Source of the DNA: Limonium bicolor
Taxonomy: Eukaryota > Streptophyta > Magnoliopsida > Caryophyllales > Plumbaginaceae
Direction: 5' to 3'
Assembly: GCA_023374045.1 (NCBI GenBank)
Contig: CM041778.1
Span: 362,426,831 to 362,490,830 of the forward strand
Length of the DNA: 64,000 nt
The translations under genes were made by a program, and so were the position numbers. Below are positions 1 to 12,925 of the stretch, piece after piece; within the stretch, counting starts at the first letter, position 1; each line of letters opens with the position of its first letter. Under the pieces are notes generated by a model, which ran no database searches, was not told the origin of the DNA, and was given only the letters and a program-made list of their open reading frames with translations.

Positions 1-2660
1 AATTTTTCTTTCAAAACCACAAAACCTTCTTTTAAACCTTGGATTTTTAAAACCAAACAGACGGAATCACGGTGAGTATCATAGAGCGATACAAGAGGAG
101 TTGACAATAGAATACTTCACCAGGCGTGTGACGAACACTACGAGTGTACCCAAATATGGGATGTGGGACGACCGCACTCCGAAGGAGCTTGCGGGCCTGA
201 CAGATAGTTAGGTAGGTAAGTGGTAACGTGCCAAGACGGTACCCCACGTATGTATACATGTAGTGTATGAAACACGGGAAGTAGTCAACTCTGTTCTACG
301 GACCATAAGTAAATTTGAAACAGAACAGTTGGTTACCTCAACCGAACAAAGGAAACCCAGATAAGCATACAAGCTAAAGAGTCAAGAACTCACTCCAGGA
401 GGATGATTAAGAGTAAAAGTGCGAGAAGCACTAACAACAGAACAAGACATTGGATATGTCTAGAAGACATTGAAGTAAATCATGATAACTGGAAGGAATA
501 CCCAGTCTAAACACTGTAAGACAATGCCTAACTGTAACACATCAGTGTTCAATGAACGGATGGATGGAATTCCCAGAACAACTACCATAAACACATAGGT
601 GATCATATAAGGTACCGAGAAATACCATTCATCACCGAAGGAATATCATACCCGTTATAACATAAGGAAAAACACCAATGGTCTACCCTAAGAACGGGAG
701 ACGTTATAACCCTTAATGGGACACTCAGATCCAGAACCGCAAGGTAGGATAACAAACTGAACATACTCATAAACGTCAGCCAGTTGCTACCGTATAATCA
801 GTACTACCCAGGAGCGATCCATAAAGGGTATCAAGTCAACACAGTTGAACGAGATGTCGTGGTAAGAACACCACAATCGGAGCAAACATCCTGTTAGAAC
901 ACCGAAGGGATCCCACTTGACAAGGATACCCCAAATTAATAAATGGTATCGATAAATACCAAGATACAAAAGGGTCTCCAACATACGGAAGCGTGATGCG
1001 ACGATCTTATCATGGAGCCCAGTATCACCTCCAACTCAGCGATAGCTTACGAGAAGTAACCACTGGGGAACAATACGATGAGCAGCTCTAGGCAATATGG
1101 CTAGTAGGCCATAAAAACTTACCATATACAACCAACGGTTGCAAAACCCATTGTGAACCATATGGAAAGTGGTCAAGGACGACACCGATAAAAGAGTAAC
1201 AACCAGATGAATGAGGACGCCCCTCATAATGTGAGACCACAAGAGCGGAGAACACATGGATCCCAAGAAGGGGATATACATCAGTAACTATCGGGAAATA
1301 TATTCCTTTCAGAACTACTAGTGTAGTCAAGCTTGAGCATACAATTATTATCAAGCAATGTGAAATAAGCTTCAACAGCAATTGTTGACAACCAAGGAAT
1401 AACCGGTTATAAAACCAATGATGCTTAGAGAGCTCAGAAAAATAAAGTAATACCATATTCTGTATTTGCCAAATACATGGGGAACCATTGTATAAATGAT
1501 AGAGATGCATGAGCTGAAGCTAGCAACAGTGGATGCCATGTAAACCAATACTGTGGAATCAGTAAGAACATGGTGCGCAGCAGGCGACCAACGTATGCGA
1601 ATAATCACCCAATACTATGGGGTGTTAATACGAGATGGTAGACAGACCGGGCAACAAGCAGTAGAAGTCTGCACCAAATGATGAAGCACCACCTGAAAGA
1701 GTAACGATCAGTCCTATTGCGATCTCATAAGAGAGTTACTGCCAAGAGTTTACGCCTCTGCACTCTGTAGGACTGAGTGTTTTGGTATTGCACTTGTGCA
1801 GTGATGATCGAGTGGGATAGCTAGGAATATGAGGAAAGTAAATCGTGGTAAATCCTTCCTTTCACCAAGTAAACATGGCATAAACCAGTTAAGCAAAGGC
1901 TTAGAAACAAACCGTGCGGCCTAAGGCCAAAGAAACACGGAGAGTGTGAAACACACCAACAATCACAAGATGTGAGTTCCATGGGATAAAGGTGAAAGGA
2001 GACTTAAGAAAGTCACAAGGACCGACGCATCGAAAATGCAAGGTCATACAAGTAAAGAACACTTGTATGAACCAGAGGAACTGGTATAGTTCAGAAGCTG
2101 CTAACAATAGAGGAAGCACTACAACTAAGTAGTGACTTAACCTCAACCGACAATAAGTCGGAGGAACCAAGTGGAGATCACTACAAACACAACAGTATGT
2201 ATATAGATGCCAGGGATCTGGTTATAAATCTAAAACTCATTGAGTTCACGCACGGCAAAAGAATACCACGCGAGATGGAACAGACCTTATTCCCACAATA
2301 AGAGGGATAAAAAGGTGTTGTATAGCACATTTAAGATAACAAGAAGGGCGAATAACCCAAGTTATCAGGGTCACGCAGCAGAAGCTAGTGGGCCCAGAAT
2401 TCCAAGTGAATAAAAGGTTAGTCATCAATGCCTTGAAGCCATTTAGGCTAGAACCGAACCCGGTTCAGAGGTAAAAAACTCCGATAAAATTCTTGATGAA
2501 GGGACTAACCGATAATACGGTTAAGACCCATTGATCAAGGAACATTGTATAATAGACCGCATGGAAGCTGAACCACTCCATGACGGCTGAATGCCTTCGA
2601 CCAATGTTCAACATTGACACATGGTAGATTACGTGGGCGTAATCCCTTTTAAGGGGGGTA
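1..2660 (+). other. Degraded internal region of a chromovirus-like LTR retrotransposon
   Basis: No intact reading frame survives. The stretch ends at 2640-2660 in TTTTAAGGGGGGTAGAG, which resembles the polypurine tract before the 3' LTR of plant Ty3/gypsy chromoviruses and recurs in nearly the same form at 4034-4047. I infer it is the mutated interior of an old plus-strand element. I could not recognise gag, protease, reverse transcriptase, RNase H or integrase in either strand, so the assignment rests on the terminal motif and on position. The many short open frames on the minus strand look incidental. Confidence 0.4.
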
Positions 2661-3990
2661 GAGCGAAACCGCGAAATGTATGTTTTACGTGATAGGTGCG
2701 TAAACTACAATGCGCATAGCGCAAAAGAATTCGTTTTAATGATTGATACTTATGTTACATAAACATCTGTATTCACTCATTGTGTAATTGTGGTAATTTG
2801 GGAGTAAGTATAGGAAAAGGAGTAGAGAAACTCCAGGGGAATGAGAACCCCGATTGGTAATAGTATGAAGAATGAGTATGTACGGGAGACTTGAGGAGTA
2901 TAAATCGGTATGGAACCGATGTATGTAATGAGTATAAATCGGGTACAACCGATGTATTTTATGAGTATAAATTGGAGTATAGCAAATTAATGGGATATTA
3001 TACCCATGAATTCTTAAGTATAGTAGTTGGAGAAGATGTAGTAACAAATGATGAGATGATTAGTAAGTAAGTAAGTGAATCATATAAATTGGAAAATGTA
3101 TGTGTATGATTATGAGTAGCAAGATTAAAAAGATAGAAAACGAAATGATGTTTGACGATGTCTGTTTGTATTGAGGTGGGAAGTGGAACTTGATTTGCTA
3201 GCGATCAAGGGAAGCCGAACACAAATTGGAGTGGAAGGATAATTCAACACCAATGCTGATCACATTGGGGTTGAAGGACTCTGGAAGCTCCCTTAAGTGG
3301 TCACAATAATAACACTAGTAATAGGAATAATCATCATAAATTGAAATTGGGAGATGTATGCAAGTTTTCAAAATGAATTTCCAAAACTAATTTGGTACAA
3401 CGTTTTCTTCAAACTTGAGAATGAGGATCGGTTTTAAAACCGCTCCCACGGGCGCTAGTGGATCTTCCATGCCTAGGCACGGGTATCCGGTCGAAACCAT
3501 AGGAGGTGAAGCTAGTTTTGAGTCTGTGAAAGTGTAGAGTAGTTTGAAACCACTACACCATTCGTGCGGTGACAGTGTGTGTTTTGTATTTTTCCAAAGG
3601 CACTGGGGCGGCGTAGTCCCGAGTAAGTATGAGTAAAGTATGAGTAAGTAAGTATGAGTAAGTGCCTGAGGATCTCTATATGTGCAAATGAATTTGATCA
3701 GAACCAAAGGACCGTAGAGCCAGAAAGCGTAAGTGCTCAAGTCATGACGGCCGTGAACCAGAAAGCGTAAGTGTTCAAACGTGACCGGTACCTGAGGGAT
3801 CACTCGCCATTGGGGGAGGATGGTACCTAATTGTCTGCGGATGGACCCCCTTGGAGAGAAGTAAAACGGATATTTTTGATTGCTATGCATGCAGTGACAT
3901 GCTGTTTGGATGCGTAGTATGCATCATGTCAACATTTGGAGTTTGACGAATATATGTAGAGGTCATAACCTTAGCATAGAGTATTTATAC
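2661..3990 (+). repeat. Degraded LTR-like segment related to the long-LTR family
   Basis: It follows the polypurine-like tract at 2640-2660 and begins CGAAACCGCGAAAT, which can be aligned with the TGAAATACCCGAAC start of the LTR at 4048. It carries a short run of GAGTA/AAGTA units (about 3626-3662) beside a GGGCGGCGTAGTCCCGAG stretch, like the GAGTA array of the intact LTR. No end or target duplication was identified. It could be an older related LTR or internal DNA of the element to its right. Confidence 0.3.
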
Positions 3991-4004
3991 GAGTAACAGT
4001 ATTA

Positions 4005-4047
4005 GATTCACCAACTTTGAGGGCAAAGTTCTCTAAGGGGGGTAGAT
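4005..4047 (+). other. Polypurine tract and end of internal domain, plus-strand chromovirus
   Basis: The sequence reads CACCAACTTTGAGGGCAAAG and, a few bases on, TAAGGGGGGTAGAT, directly against the LTR start TGAAATACC at 4048. A pol 3' end of the form 'NFegkvl..GG' running into a purine tract at the 3' LTR is characteristic of plant chromoviruses (Tekay/Del-like). It fixes the orientation as plus and makes the next feature the 3' LTR. Confidence 0.6.
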
Positions 4048-4573
4048 TGAAATACCCGAACTTAAATATGGTGATTAGAATATTTTAATATAGTATTTAA
4101 GGGCCTAATAGTGCCTAAGTAATTTTTGGTAAAGAAAATAAATCCAAAAGGAATGAGAAAACGCTTAGAAAGCGGAAAACGCTAAATGAGCGTTAAATAA
4201 CCATAGGAGGTACGAGACCTCGGTTATAGTATCGTAAGGATTCCTGAGGCTTATTCATGCCTAATTAGTATACGGGAATGATTCCGAAGAAAACGGATCC
4301 GAAAATGTATTAAAACGCTAATATAGCTTTAGCGCACGTTTTTTGAGAAACCCGAAAACGTAATTTTAAGTGGTCAAACGAACCCGTAAAAATTGTAGTT
4401 CATTAAATAACTATAAATAAACACTAATGGAAGCTTAATGCCCATTAAAATTAGAGAAACGAGAAATTCCGGAAAACGGACCGGTTAGTGAATAGTACCT
4501 AAACCGGGTAAAATAACGAGCGTTTTCTGTAAAAGACGAAAAATGCTCCAGCTTAGCAGTACAGTGGGGCCGG

Positions 4574-4581
4574 TTTTTATA
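4574..4581 (+). promoter_or_regulatory. Predicted TATA box of LTR copy A
   Basis: GGGGCCGGTTTTTATA sits about 0.52 kb into the LTR and is followed by a CT-rich leader (CTCTCTCACACAC). The same block, GGGGCCGGTTTTTATA then CTCTCACACAC, is conserved on the minus strand of LTR copy B near 15980. Conservation between diverged copies supports a core promoter; the start site itself is inferred. Confidence 0.45.
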
Positions 4582-6284
4582 GGGCATTAATACCCTCTCT
4601 CACACTCAATTAAATATTACTCTCTCACACACACACTAAGAAGACAAGAAAACTAAAAAGCAAAAAGTAAAAAAGTACACTCATTCCTCTCTCCTCTATC
4701 TCTTAATTTCTCTACTCTCTCTTAATTCCTTCCCTCTCTCACGATGGAGCCCCCCCTCCTGCAGCACATTCTCCTTCTTCCTCTCTAAGCCAACGATTTT
4801 GAGAGCTCAAGAATGCTTCATGGCTTCCTCACTTTCTTCCTCATGCTCTAGCTCCATTTGAGCTCCAAATGTAAAATAAAATACATATTTGAACTCCCTC
4901 CTTCAAGCTCTACATTCCTATCTTTTCAAAATCCGAAAATGGGCAACTTCATCTCCATGGGTTTTGAGCATTTGAAGAATAAATGACACCATTCGAAGCA
5001 TGGAGTCTCCTCTTCCTCCTAAGGTAAAAAGTTTCAAGAAAAATCCATTTTCATTCATTCTCTATAGTGGCCGATTTTTCCCTTTTGTAATGCCTTGTTT
5101 CTTCTTGTTTGAGCTTGGTTCAACCTCCAATGGTGGAGGAACTCTCCTTGTATTCAAGGCTTAAAAACCTCTCTCAAAGATCTCCAAAGGTAAACCCTAG
5201 AAATCTTGTTTTGAACATCTCAATGAATTAGTATGAATCTAAGGGTTAGTGTATTAATTATACTTGTCTGTGTGATTGGGTGATGGGAATGGAGTTTGGC
5301 AACTCCATTCCCCACAAAACCGATTTGGACAAGAAGAAAGAGAGGAGGAGAAATGGAAAGAAAAGAAGGAATCAAAAGCTCAAGGTAAGAGCTCCTTCTT
5401 AATGCTTAATTAATGCATTAGTGTAATGGGAATGGGGTAAACAAATAAAATAACCTAAAACATTGTATTAGTATTGTAGTATTGGAAGTTTAAGTACTTG
5501 TGAGCAAATGTGTGGATTTGTAGGCTTTAGAGCCAAATGAATGTGTATGTGTATAGTATGCTATTGCAGGAAGTAATGGTATATTAGTATTGTGATTGAA
5601 GAAGTATTGGTGTATTAAGATTTGTATGGACCTTGTGTGCTGGTAGGACCCTTGTTGGGTGTGGCTAGCTTTAGGTTGAATTTGATGAGAGAATGTGTAT
5701 TGAGGATGTAAGGAAAGTAGGTGAACTATGGCAAAATTTAGTAGGAATTGTGTATTAAGAATGACTTGGTGAATGGGAGAACCAAGGTATGTATTGGGGT
5801 TAGTAGAGAGGTTTAATGACCATGGAATGGTAGTTGTGGTATGAGGGTGTTAGGATGTAAACTCTGTAGCAAGAGAGGTACCAAAATGCATTGTGGAACT
5901 AGGAAGAAATTGGTGTGCAGGATTTTGTAAAATGAGTGTTGGAACTTGGGTGTAGGAAGTGCAATGGCTTGGAAATGAATTGGCATGGTAAGGAGAGGTA
6001 TTTAGAATGCAAGAATGGCATTGGTTGAGGAAGTATTGGATGGGAGAGAATGAATTGTAAAATCTGTAGCATAGGTGTAACAAAAACTGTTACATGTGTT
6101 GTGAAGAAGAAGTAAGAAAATTGTGTAAGTTGTTTGATGAATTTAGTAATGGATTGGGGAATGGAATGAATAAGGTATTTAGGAAGCCTAATTAGTGCTA
6201 AATCGTGTGGGATTACACGTAGGAAGATTGGGGGAGAAATGGGTAAGAAGAGAAAAGAAAAACAAGGTCTGTAGCAACATTTGC

Positions 6285-6480
6285 TACGGTCCGACCCAGA
6301 GGTGGGTCGGATGGTGGGTCGGACAGACCCAGACCTCGGAACCAAAAGCTACTGGAATGGTCCGACCCAGAGGTGTATGGTCGGACGGAACAGTTCTGGG
6401 TCGGACGGGACATTTCAGAAGACGGAAAACTTACTGGAATGGTCCGACCATAGGTTGGGTCGGACGGTGGGTCGGACGGC
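6285..6480 (+). repeat. Hairpin-forming tandem repeat array in LTR copy A
   Basis: About three imperfect units of 65-70 bp are built from GGTCCGACCCA and its inverse TGGGTCGGAC, spaced by ACTGGAATGGTCCGACC joints. Each unit can fold into a stem. The array lies just after CTGTAGCAACATTTGCTAC. At the equivalent place copy B has another hairpin array made of a different core sequence. Confidence 0.6.
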
Positions 6481-7614
6481 CCCAACTTATATAAAAAAAA
6501 AAATATAGTAACATAGTAATCATATGTATGTATGTATGTAGGTAAGTACATAAATAAAGGGCCTTAGTAATATACCATTAATGTGACACAATGGTAAGGA
6601 AGTAAGTATGGAGTAGGAAAACAAGTATGAAAAGTAATTAAGCAGGTTGAGAGTATGAGAACATTAAGTATACCGGGATAACGGGGTAAGTACGGGGGAA
6701 TAGTAATTATTTGTGTATTGTAAGAGTATAGTATTAATAATAATGTTGGAACATTATCAGTGGAACAAGTGTGAACCAAGGAACGAGGGAACACATGGTA
6801 GAGCTAACTGCCGGTGTGAAAGGTATGATTTTCTCATGCCCCGTATGCTAACCGAGTTACGTTGATTTGTGTGCTGTATGCCGGCTAATCAAGACTAAAG
6901 CATGAAAACGGTTTATTGCCTTTCATTGTATGTCTTGGTGTATGTTGTGTGAGCTAACCCTTCTTGATTGATTGTGTGGCTTCATTTGGTGCGTAGTACG
7001 ACTCATAGATGAGTCTTGTTGTGTAGTGACTCGTAAGAGTCATGTCGTGAACTAATGGAACCGTAGTAACGCGCTAAACTAACGAATCAATAAACGATAA
7101 CGCAAACCAATGAAACTCACTAGAATGTGAGAGAGTGTACGGGAGTAATAACCTTCCGATAACGGTAGGAGAACCGAAATGAATAATCCACAAATAACAA
7201 GTAGTGGAAGTATATAAGTAACCTCTATTGGAGGAATTAATCCTGGTGCAAGACATGAACCATGAGAGTAGTAAAGAATGATGAGGGATCTCCAAACCCC
7301 TTAGCAATTAGTCGACCCTTTATGAGAGGACCCGACTGATGTAAGTATGTCCCGAACATGAGAGTATTCGATACGTTGGGGAAACCCTTAAATCTGAGGA
7401 TACTAGTCGGTGGTAATTCCCTAAGCTAGTGGAGGTTATCGAGAGAGATACTCCTAGGCTAATCCATGAGATTGTAAAGTACTCTGAGAGAAGAGTGTTG
7501 GGAATTTGAGTAGTCCGGTAAAAGCGGGCATTTGAGTATTTGAGGAGCTAAGCGTATAGCCCTCGTATTGTAGGTCCGGTGGCGAGTCTTGTGTATGACT
7601 CCGCCCAGAGGCCA

Positions 7615-7920
7615 AAGTAATGAGTATTGAGTATTGCGTATGTGTGAGTAAAGTAATGAGTACTGAGTAAGAAGTGAGTATGAGTATGTAATGAGTACCG
7701 AGTATTGAGTAAGTATGAGTAAGTATTGAATATCGAGTAGTATGAGTAGTATTGAAGATGAGTAAGTATGAATATTGAGTATGTATGAGTAAGTATGGAG
7801 TATTGAGTAGCAAGTATACACAAGTATAGTAACGAGTACAGAGTAAGGATCGTGTACGAGTAAGGTACCGAACATGGAGTGATGAGTATGCAAGAGTAAG
7901 GAGTGAGTATGAGTAGAGTA
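7615..7920 (+). repeat. Degenerate GAGTA pentanucleotide-like array in LTR copy A
   Basis: Runs of GAGTA, AAGTA and TGAGTAATGAGTA units with irregular spacing fill this stretch. It lies next to GACTCCGCCCAGAGGCCAAA, which is conserved in copies B and C next to their own arrays (TACTCA on the plus strand there). Short apparent reading frames here are repeat artefacts. Confidence 0.6.
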
Positions 7921-8607
7921 GCGAGTATCGAACCTAGTACGAATAGAGTAATGAGTAACGCAACGAAAGAGTATTGAATAAATAACTAGTACGAACGCTT
8001 GACTATAGAATTGTCTTCCTTGGCAAGTATTGAACCTTGTATGCGTATGTAAGTATTGATGAATGTATTGTGTAGTAATGTATGTAGGTATGCATGTAAA
8101 TGAACTCCATGTATATCCGACCTAAAGTAGTCGGCGTACCGCGGTTAGCACGCGGTATATGCGAATTTCATATGCAGCGTAAGCTGACCCCCTAGGGGGA
8201 CCGTTTTTAGTGTGCAGGCACTCGAAGCTGACCACCGTTCGAGAGAGTAGGACGGGGACTGCTACGTAAGCATGGGTAGTTGTATAAAAGGGATTGTACT
8301 CGTAATGTTGGGGAATTGGAAGTCCAAGCTGTATCGGTAATTTAAGGATTGTAGTATACTCGGTATAGTAATGTAATGACGTGTAATTGAATTATGGGTA
8401 AGTAAGCAATGGGAAGTATTGTATTGTGTAGAGTACTCGGTATGTTCATATTCATCAGACCGATAGTATGTAGAATGTAGAATTGTAACTCGCCTGTTAG
8501 TCACGTGGGTGACTAACGGCATTGTACACCCGCCGTTGAGTAAGTAATATCCGCTGCGAAGGTAAGTATGGTACGGTAATGACGGTATTAGCGGTAGGGG
8601 TGTTACA

Positions 8608-8905
8608 AAGGCCAAGGTCGTTCCGTATTGTAATGAGATGTATTTGAAGGAGCCAAAAAAGAAGACTAGGTGACCAAGTGTCAGCAAGAGGGTATAATGG
8701 GGAGGAAATGTCCTAATAAGATTGATTTCTAGTGTTGATTATTAAAAGCTTGTGATAGTGTTGTACTTGGACTTATTTGTTAGACATAGTTTTGATTGTA
8801 GTATTTATTGAATAGTAATGCAATGATTGTTCTCTTTAAAAGTTGCGTATGTATTTTGATTAAATTCAATTTTATATAGTCGAGTACTTTATTAAATATT
8901 CAACC
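8608..8905. other. Unassigned DNA between LTR A and the PMD relic
   Basis: It begins with the presumed right target duplication AAGGC of LTR copy A. A short stretch around 8610-8690 (AAGGAGCCAAAAAAGAAGAC) could be the lysine-rich end of an interrupted reading frame. I see nothing else that can be named. Confidence 0.3.
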
Positions 8906-9975
8906 ACACATGGATCGCGGTCCACCTCCAAGCTTATTCTTAGACATTAGCGTACTCATAGATCTAGGTCTGTGTGGGATGAGAATGAGTACCAGGTACT
9001 AAATTGTCGTCGGTTTCAAGTAGTTTACGATATGGCACGCATGTGCCTAATGACGATAGAATGCATCCCTACTTAGAGACTTCAGGATTCTACGGTGTTG
9101 CTAGTCTGGCGTTCATATCCCAGATTGGCATTCGATCACCAACTAGTAGTGGAGAGATGGCGTAGAGAGACACATACATTCCATATGTCATCAAGGGAGA
9201 CTACCATTACTTTGGACAACATAACTCTGCTATTTGGGCACCTACAGACGAATGAGTAATCACAAGTAGTACACATAGAGATTGAGGAGCATTGTGTGGT
9301 GATCTTCTTGGAGCTCGACCAGCAGATCCGGGCATCATAGAAGAGTCAAGCTCACTTGGTGGGGCACTACTTTAAGTCAATTACCTCATGATACAAATGA
9401 GGTGACAATGATGAGGCCGATGTTCTGCAGCTCTTGAAGACTTGATGAGGCTGGTCAGTACAGTTAGGGGTCCACCTATCTAACATGGTTATACCGGCAG
9501 TTGTGTCTGGCGTCTGATGTTGGGGACAGTGGCATTACTGGCGCACTAGTAATTCTACAAGTCTGGGCATGAGAGATTTCTGTACATTGCTCCCATCCAT
9601 CGCCCCACCCGTCTCGCTCAGCCACATGCTTCTCTTCCACTTGCTGCTCATTGGCAAGTTGACTTTGATGTGACCAACACTTGACGCATGTCCTCACACA
9701 CTACAGAAAGGCATTTGACAGACAGACTCCGAATTAGGTTCGTGTCTTTTTTGTATTTGTTGTTTTCGTCACATCCTTTTGTTAATATAGTAGTCTATAA
9801 CATTTTCCCTCTTTCAGGCTATCTGGAAGCCCTACACTAAGAAGATGATATAGTCTCTCCCTCCATACTGTATGACCAGTCGTCACATTGCATGATCTCG
9901 GGTACCACTATATGTTTTCATATAGTGGAGTGGCATCTCCTAGATCGTGTGTGATGACGCGAGATTTGGTTCCTC
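8906..9975 (+). pseudogene. Decayed plant mobile domain (MAIN/PMD-type) gene
   Basis: Pieces of the plant mobile domain found in MAIN-like proteins and some plant transposons are readable in three frames: YLETSGFYGVASLAFI near 9075, then VERWRRETHTFHMSS and TTITLDNITLLFG at 9148-9240, then LDEAGQY..GSTYLTWLYRQLC near 9440-9510, GALVILQVWA near 9540, and VEWHLLDRVM near 9930. These appear in the family order. Frame changes occur near 9120 and 9570. At least two conserved Trp codons look like stops (TGG to TAG in QYS*GS near 9466; TGG to TGA in VWA* near 9569), as expected from C-to-T decay on the other strand. It is broken and not expected to make protein. Whether it was host-derived or transposon-borne cannot be told here. 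Confidence 0.75.
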
Positions 9976-11949
9976 ACGCCGCCCTCGCAAGCTAACCCCA
10001 AGCACCACCACCGATCAACCAAAACACCAAGAAATATAGTGGTTCGGCCAATAATACGACCTACGTCAACTTCTTGATAGTTTCCTTATTCCCTTATTGT
10101 AGTATTACAACCTTAGAGAGCTTTCAAGTTACTTCCTCTTATCTCGTCCTGTGTCTCCCTATACAAATGAGCCTCTACCTCTATTTAGAGCCTGTTTTTC
10201 CACAGTATCTCTAGATTGTCCTTACATTATCTTGAACCTTCTTTATAGCTATTACCGGTTGCCTTATTTGGTCTATTCGACCGGTCGATACATACACGAC
10301 TACCGGATGAACCTTCTGTGGTCCGATCGTTACACTAGCCCAATTGTTATTGTAGGATCGGGTGGCTGACTCAAACCAACTCAAGGCGTGAGTCTGTGAG
10401 ATGGTTTGACTCAATCGAACTTACACTTGAGACGTAGAAACACTTAGTCGAACTAAGTGCGCGGAAGCAGTTGCTCAAGGTAGTAAAGTAAGAGAGATTT
10501 AGAGGAGCTAAATGGATTAACACCCGAAAGGTACAAGGACTCTGTCGAACTCAGCAGGATACACAATATAAGTTATTTTATTTCCTGGTCAAAACAAAAC
10601 AACTTATAATGCCCACTTAGTAGATGAGATCTACTTCGTGGTTTTCACTCACTCACCCAATACAATCTCTGATCAGCTCAATGATAAGTGTAGTGAAAAC
10701 TAGGTCCTACCTAGAAAGACTCTATCGATATGCACAAACGAATCTAGTACTTCTCTCTCTCTTTTTCTCTCTCTAAAATAGGCAAAGCTTTCTCTAAACA
10801 AATGCTCTGAATGATTCTCCTTGGAAAGCTGCAATGAGAAACGAAATGACAACTCTCTTATATAGTGGAGCCGGTGAGGGAGTCTGCTTCCGAAATTTCT
10901 GCCATCTGAACGTTGTAGTTGCTTAAAATTCGGTCCTAACTTCTTTATGAACGTTGCTAAGCCTTGGCCCTTAATTTTCGGACAATTACCAATCCATTGG
11001 ACGACTTGGCAACGTTCAATTATGACTTTCACGTCTGATGTAGTAGACTGACTCTGTCAGTTCCGAAATTTCAGGAACCAATGACTCTTTCCTTGAATTT
11101 CGGAAGCTGGAGCCATATTTCGGAAGCTGAAGCCAAGTCTTCTGATTAGTGCCATGTTGAGAGAATTTTGGTCCAAGTCTGAACGTTGATGACCGTTGTA
11201 AGTTAATGTAGTTGCTGTACTTGCTCCTTAATTTTCGCAACTGACCGACAGACTCCTCGAATTACCAGAAAGTCAAGGCTTTGGATTTTGCTCACATTTT
11301 GCATGAATTTCGGCTCAAGGATGATAGTTGATGACTGTTATGGTTTAGTGGACGTTGCTCCTTGAATTTCATTACTGATTGATGAATTCACATGGATGGA
11401 CTCTCTCGCTCTTTCGGTAAGGACAGAGACTCATTCGATCTTTCAAGGTTGACGGACTCTGTCTTGTTTTGAGAAGTGTTATTGACTCGTTTGATCTGGT
11501 TGACTATCTCAGCAACACCTTCATACTCCAACAGTTATGCTACGTCCGGAAGCGGGGCCCGGGACCCAGGTTTGAAAATTGCTTGAGATACTCACTCGGT
11601 CACTAACATACTCGTCCGAGAGCAGGACCAGAAGTTGAGTTATCTGGAGGTGAAGATGTTCGTCCAGGCGTCGAACGAGTCCTGAAGATGTGATCTGAGG
11701 ATGAGCCCAGGGACGAGGTTTCCCGCCCAGGGATATGGCCCTACATAGTTGATTGTGGCCTTTTATATTTAATACCATTACATTAGTCCCACAAGTTCTA
11801 CTTTTTAGTACTAAAAAGTGGAACTTACACAAAAAAGAAGATAAAAATGGAAATTATATTCTTTCTACTTTTCCTTTCTCTTATCCCCTAGTCCCACAAG
11901 TTCTTTTTCTTTTGCCTTAAAAAGAAAAATGAACTTCAAAAAGAAAATC
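9976..11949. other. Unassigned, probably repeat-derived DNA
   Basis: No coding region could be supported. The phrase GTGGTTCGGCCAATAATACG with ACCTACGTCAACTTC near 10040-10075 is of a kind often seen in plant retroelement-derived repeats. Several copies of 'CCTTGAATTTCGGAAGCTG'-like wording occur between 10890 and 11370, a loose local repetition. GTCCCACAAGTTC occurs twice (about 11788 and 11890) and recurs beyond the solo LTR at 16558-16640, so the solo LTR landed inside one older repeat. Confidence 0.35.
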
Positions 11950-12689
11950 TGTAACACCCCTACCGCTAATACCGTCATTACTGTACAAATATTTACCTTC
12001 ACGGCGGATAATACATACACAACGGCGGGTGTACAATGCCGCTAGTCACCCACGTGACTAACAAGGCCAGCTACACTACTACATACTATCGGTCTGATGA
12101 ATTGAACTACCGAGTACTCTACATTGCTTTCCCTTGCATACTCAACCATAATTCAATTACAACTCTGATACAACACTATACCGAGTATACTACAATCCTT
12201 AAATTACCGATACAGTTTGGACTTCCAAATTCACCTTACAATTCGAATACAAATCCCATAATTAAACTACCCATTCCTCACAAATTACTTACTTTCTAAG
12301 TACAAGGGGTGTGTCACTTAGTACGCTTCTACATTCTACTTCTAACTATCCAAGTGTAGCCACCGGTCTCTTACCTTGACCATATCCGCTTCGGGTACCC
12401 GCACACTAAAAACGTTCCCCCTAGGGGGTCAGCTTACGCTAAATATGACTTTCGCATATACCGCGTGCTAACCGCGGTACGCCGACTACTTTGGGTCGGA
12501 TATACATGGAGTTTGTTTTACATGCATACATACATACTAATACTACGACAATACATTCAACAATACTTACATACATATACAAGGTTCATTACCTACCAAG
12601 GAAGACAAGTTGTCCGTCAACCGTTCATTTAGTTATTCGTTCGCAAAGTTTCCACCAAGCTTGATCTTACTTACTCGTTGTTTTGCTCA

Positions 12690-12925
12690 CGTTGCACTCA
12701 CTACCTTACTCATTATTTACTCATGTTCTACTCCTTACTCACTAATACTACTACTTACTCTTACTCAGTACTCATCACCTGCTCTCGCATACTCAGTACA
12801 CATACTCTTCTCCTTACTCGTACTTCTCCTAGCTCGATACTCATTACATACTCATACTTACTCATTACTCAATACTCATTACTTTACTCATACATACGCA
12901 ATACTCAATACTCATTACTTTTGGT
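12690..12925 (-). repeat. GAGTA (plus-strand TACTC) array in LTR copy B
   Basis: Irregular TACTCA/TTACTCAT units, e.g. CATACTTACTCATTACTC near 12850, are followed by GGTCTCTGGGCGGAGTC, the reverse of the block beside the copy A array. It gives rise to Leu/Ser/Tyr-rich apparent frames that I do not regard as genes. Confidence 0.6.

Larger units (their letters stand above)
4048..8607 (+). repeat. 4.56 kb 3' LTR of a Ty3/gypsy (chromovirus-like) element, copy A
   Basis: It starts TGAAATACCCGAAC after a polypurine tract and ends GTAGGGGTGTTACA, with TG...CA termini. Homologous copies lie in the opposite orientation at 11950-16520 and from 63037 to the window edge, with the same ends. The base following the LTR begins AAGGC, the expected right target duplication; the left partner lies outside the window. 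LTRs this long are known in Tekay/Del chromoviruses. Landmarks inside are a TATA-like box near 4574, three AG|GTAA sites (5023, 5189, 5384), a hairpin repeat array (6285-6480) and a GAGTA array (7615-7920). The palindromic block CCCCCTAGGGGG near 8190 also recurs in copy B. Confidence 0.85.

Noticed and set aside
47..3890. Minus-strand open frames of 60-170 residues in the first 4 kb
   Set aside because: No recognisable domain, overlapping frames, and the polypurine tract shows that the element is on the plus strand.
6285..6480. CRISPR-like array of spaced palindromic repeats in the LTR
   Set aside because: Units are imperfect, spacers are not unique sequences of constant length, and this is plant DNA within an LTR.
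7454..7893. Tyr/Leu/Thr-rich open frames on the minus strand
   Set aside because: Produced by the GAGTA array; copy B yields similar frames in its own array, with no conserved protein.
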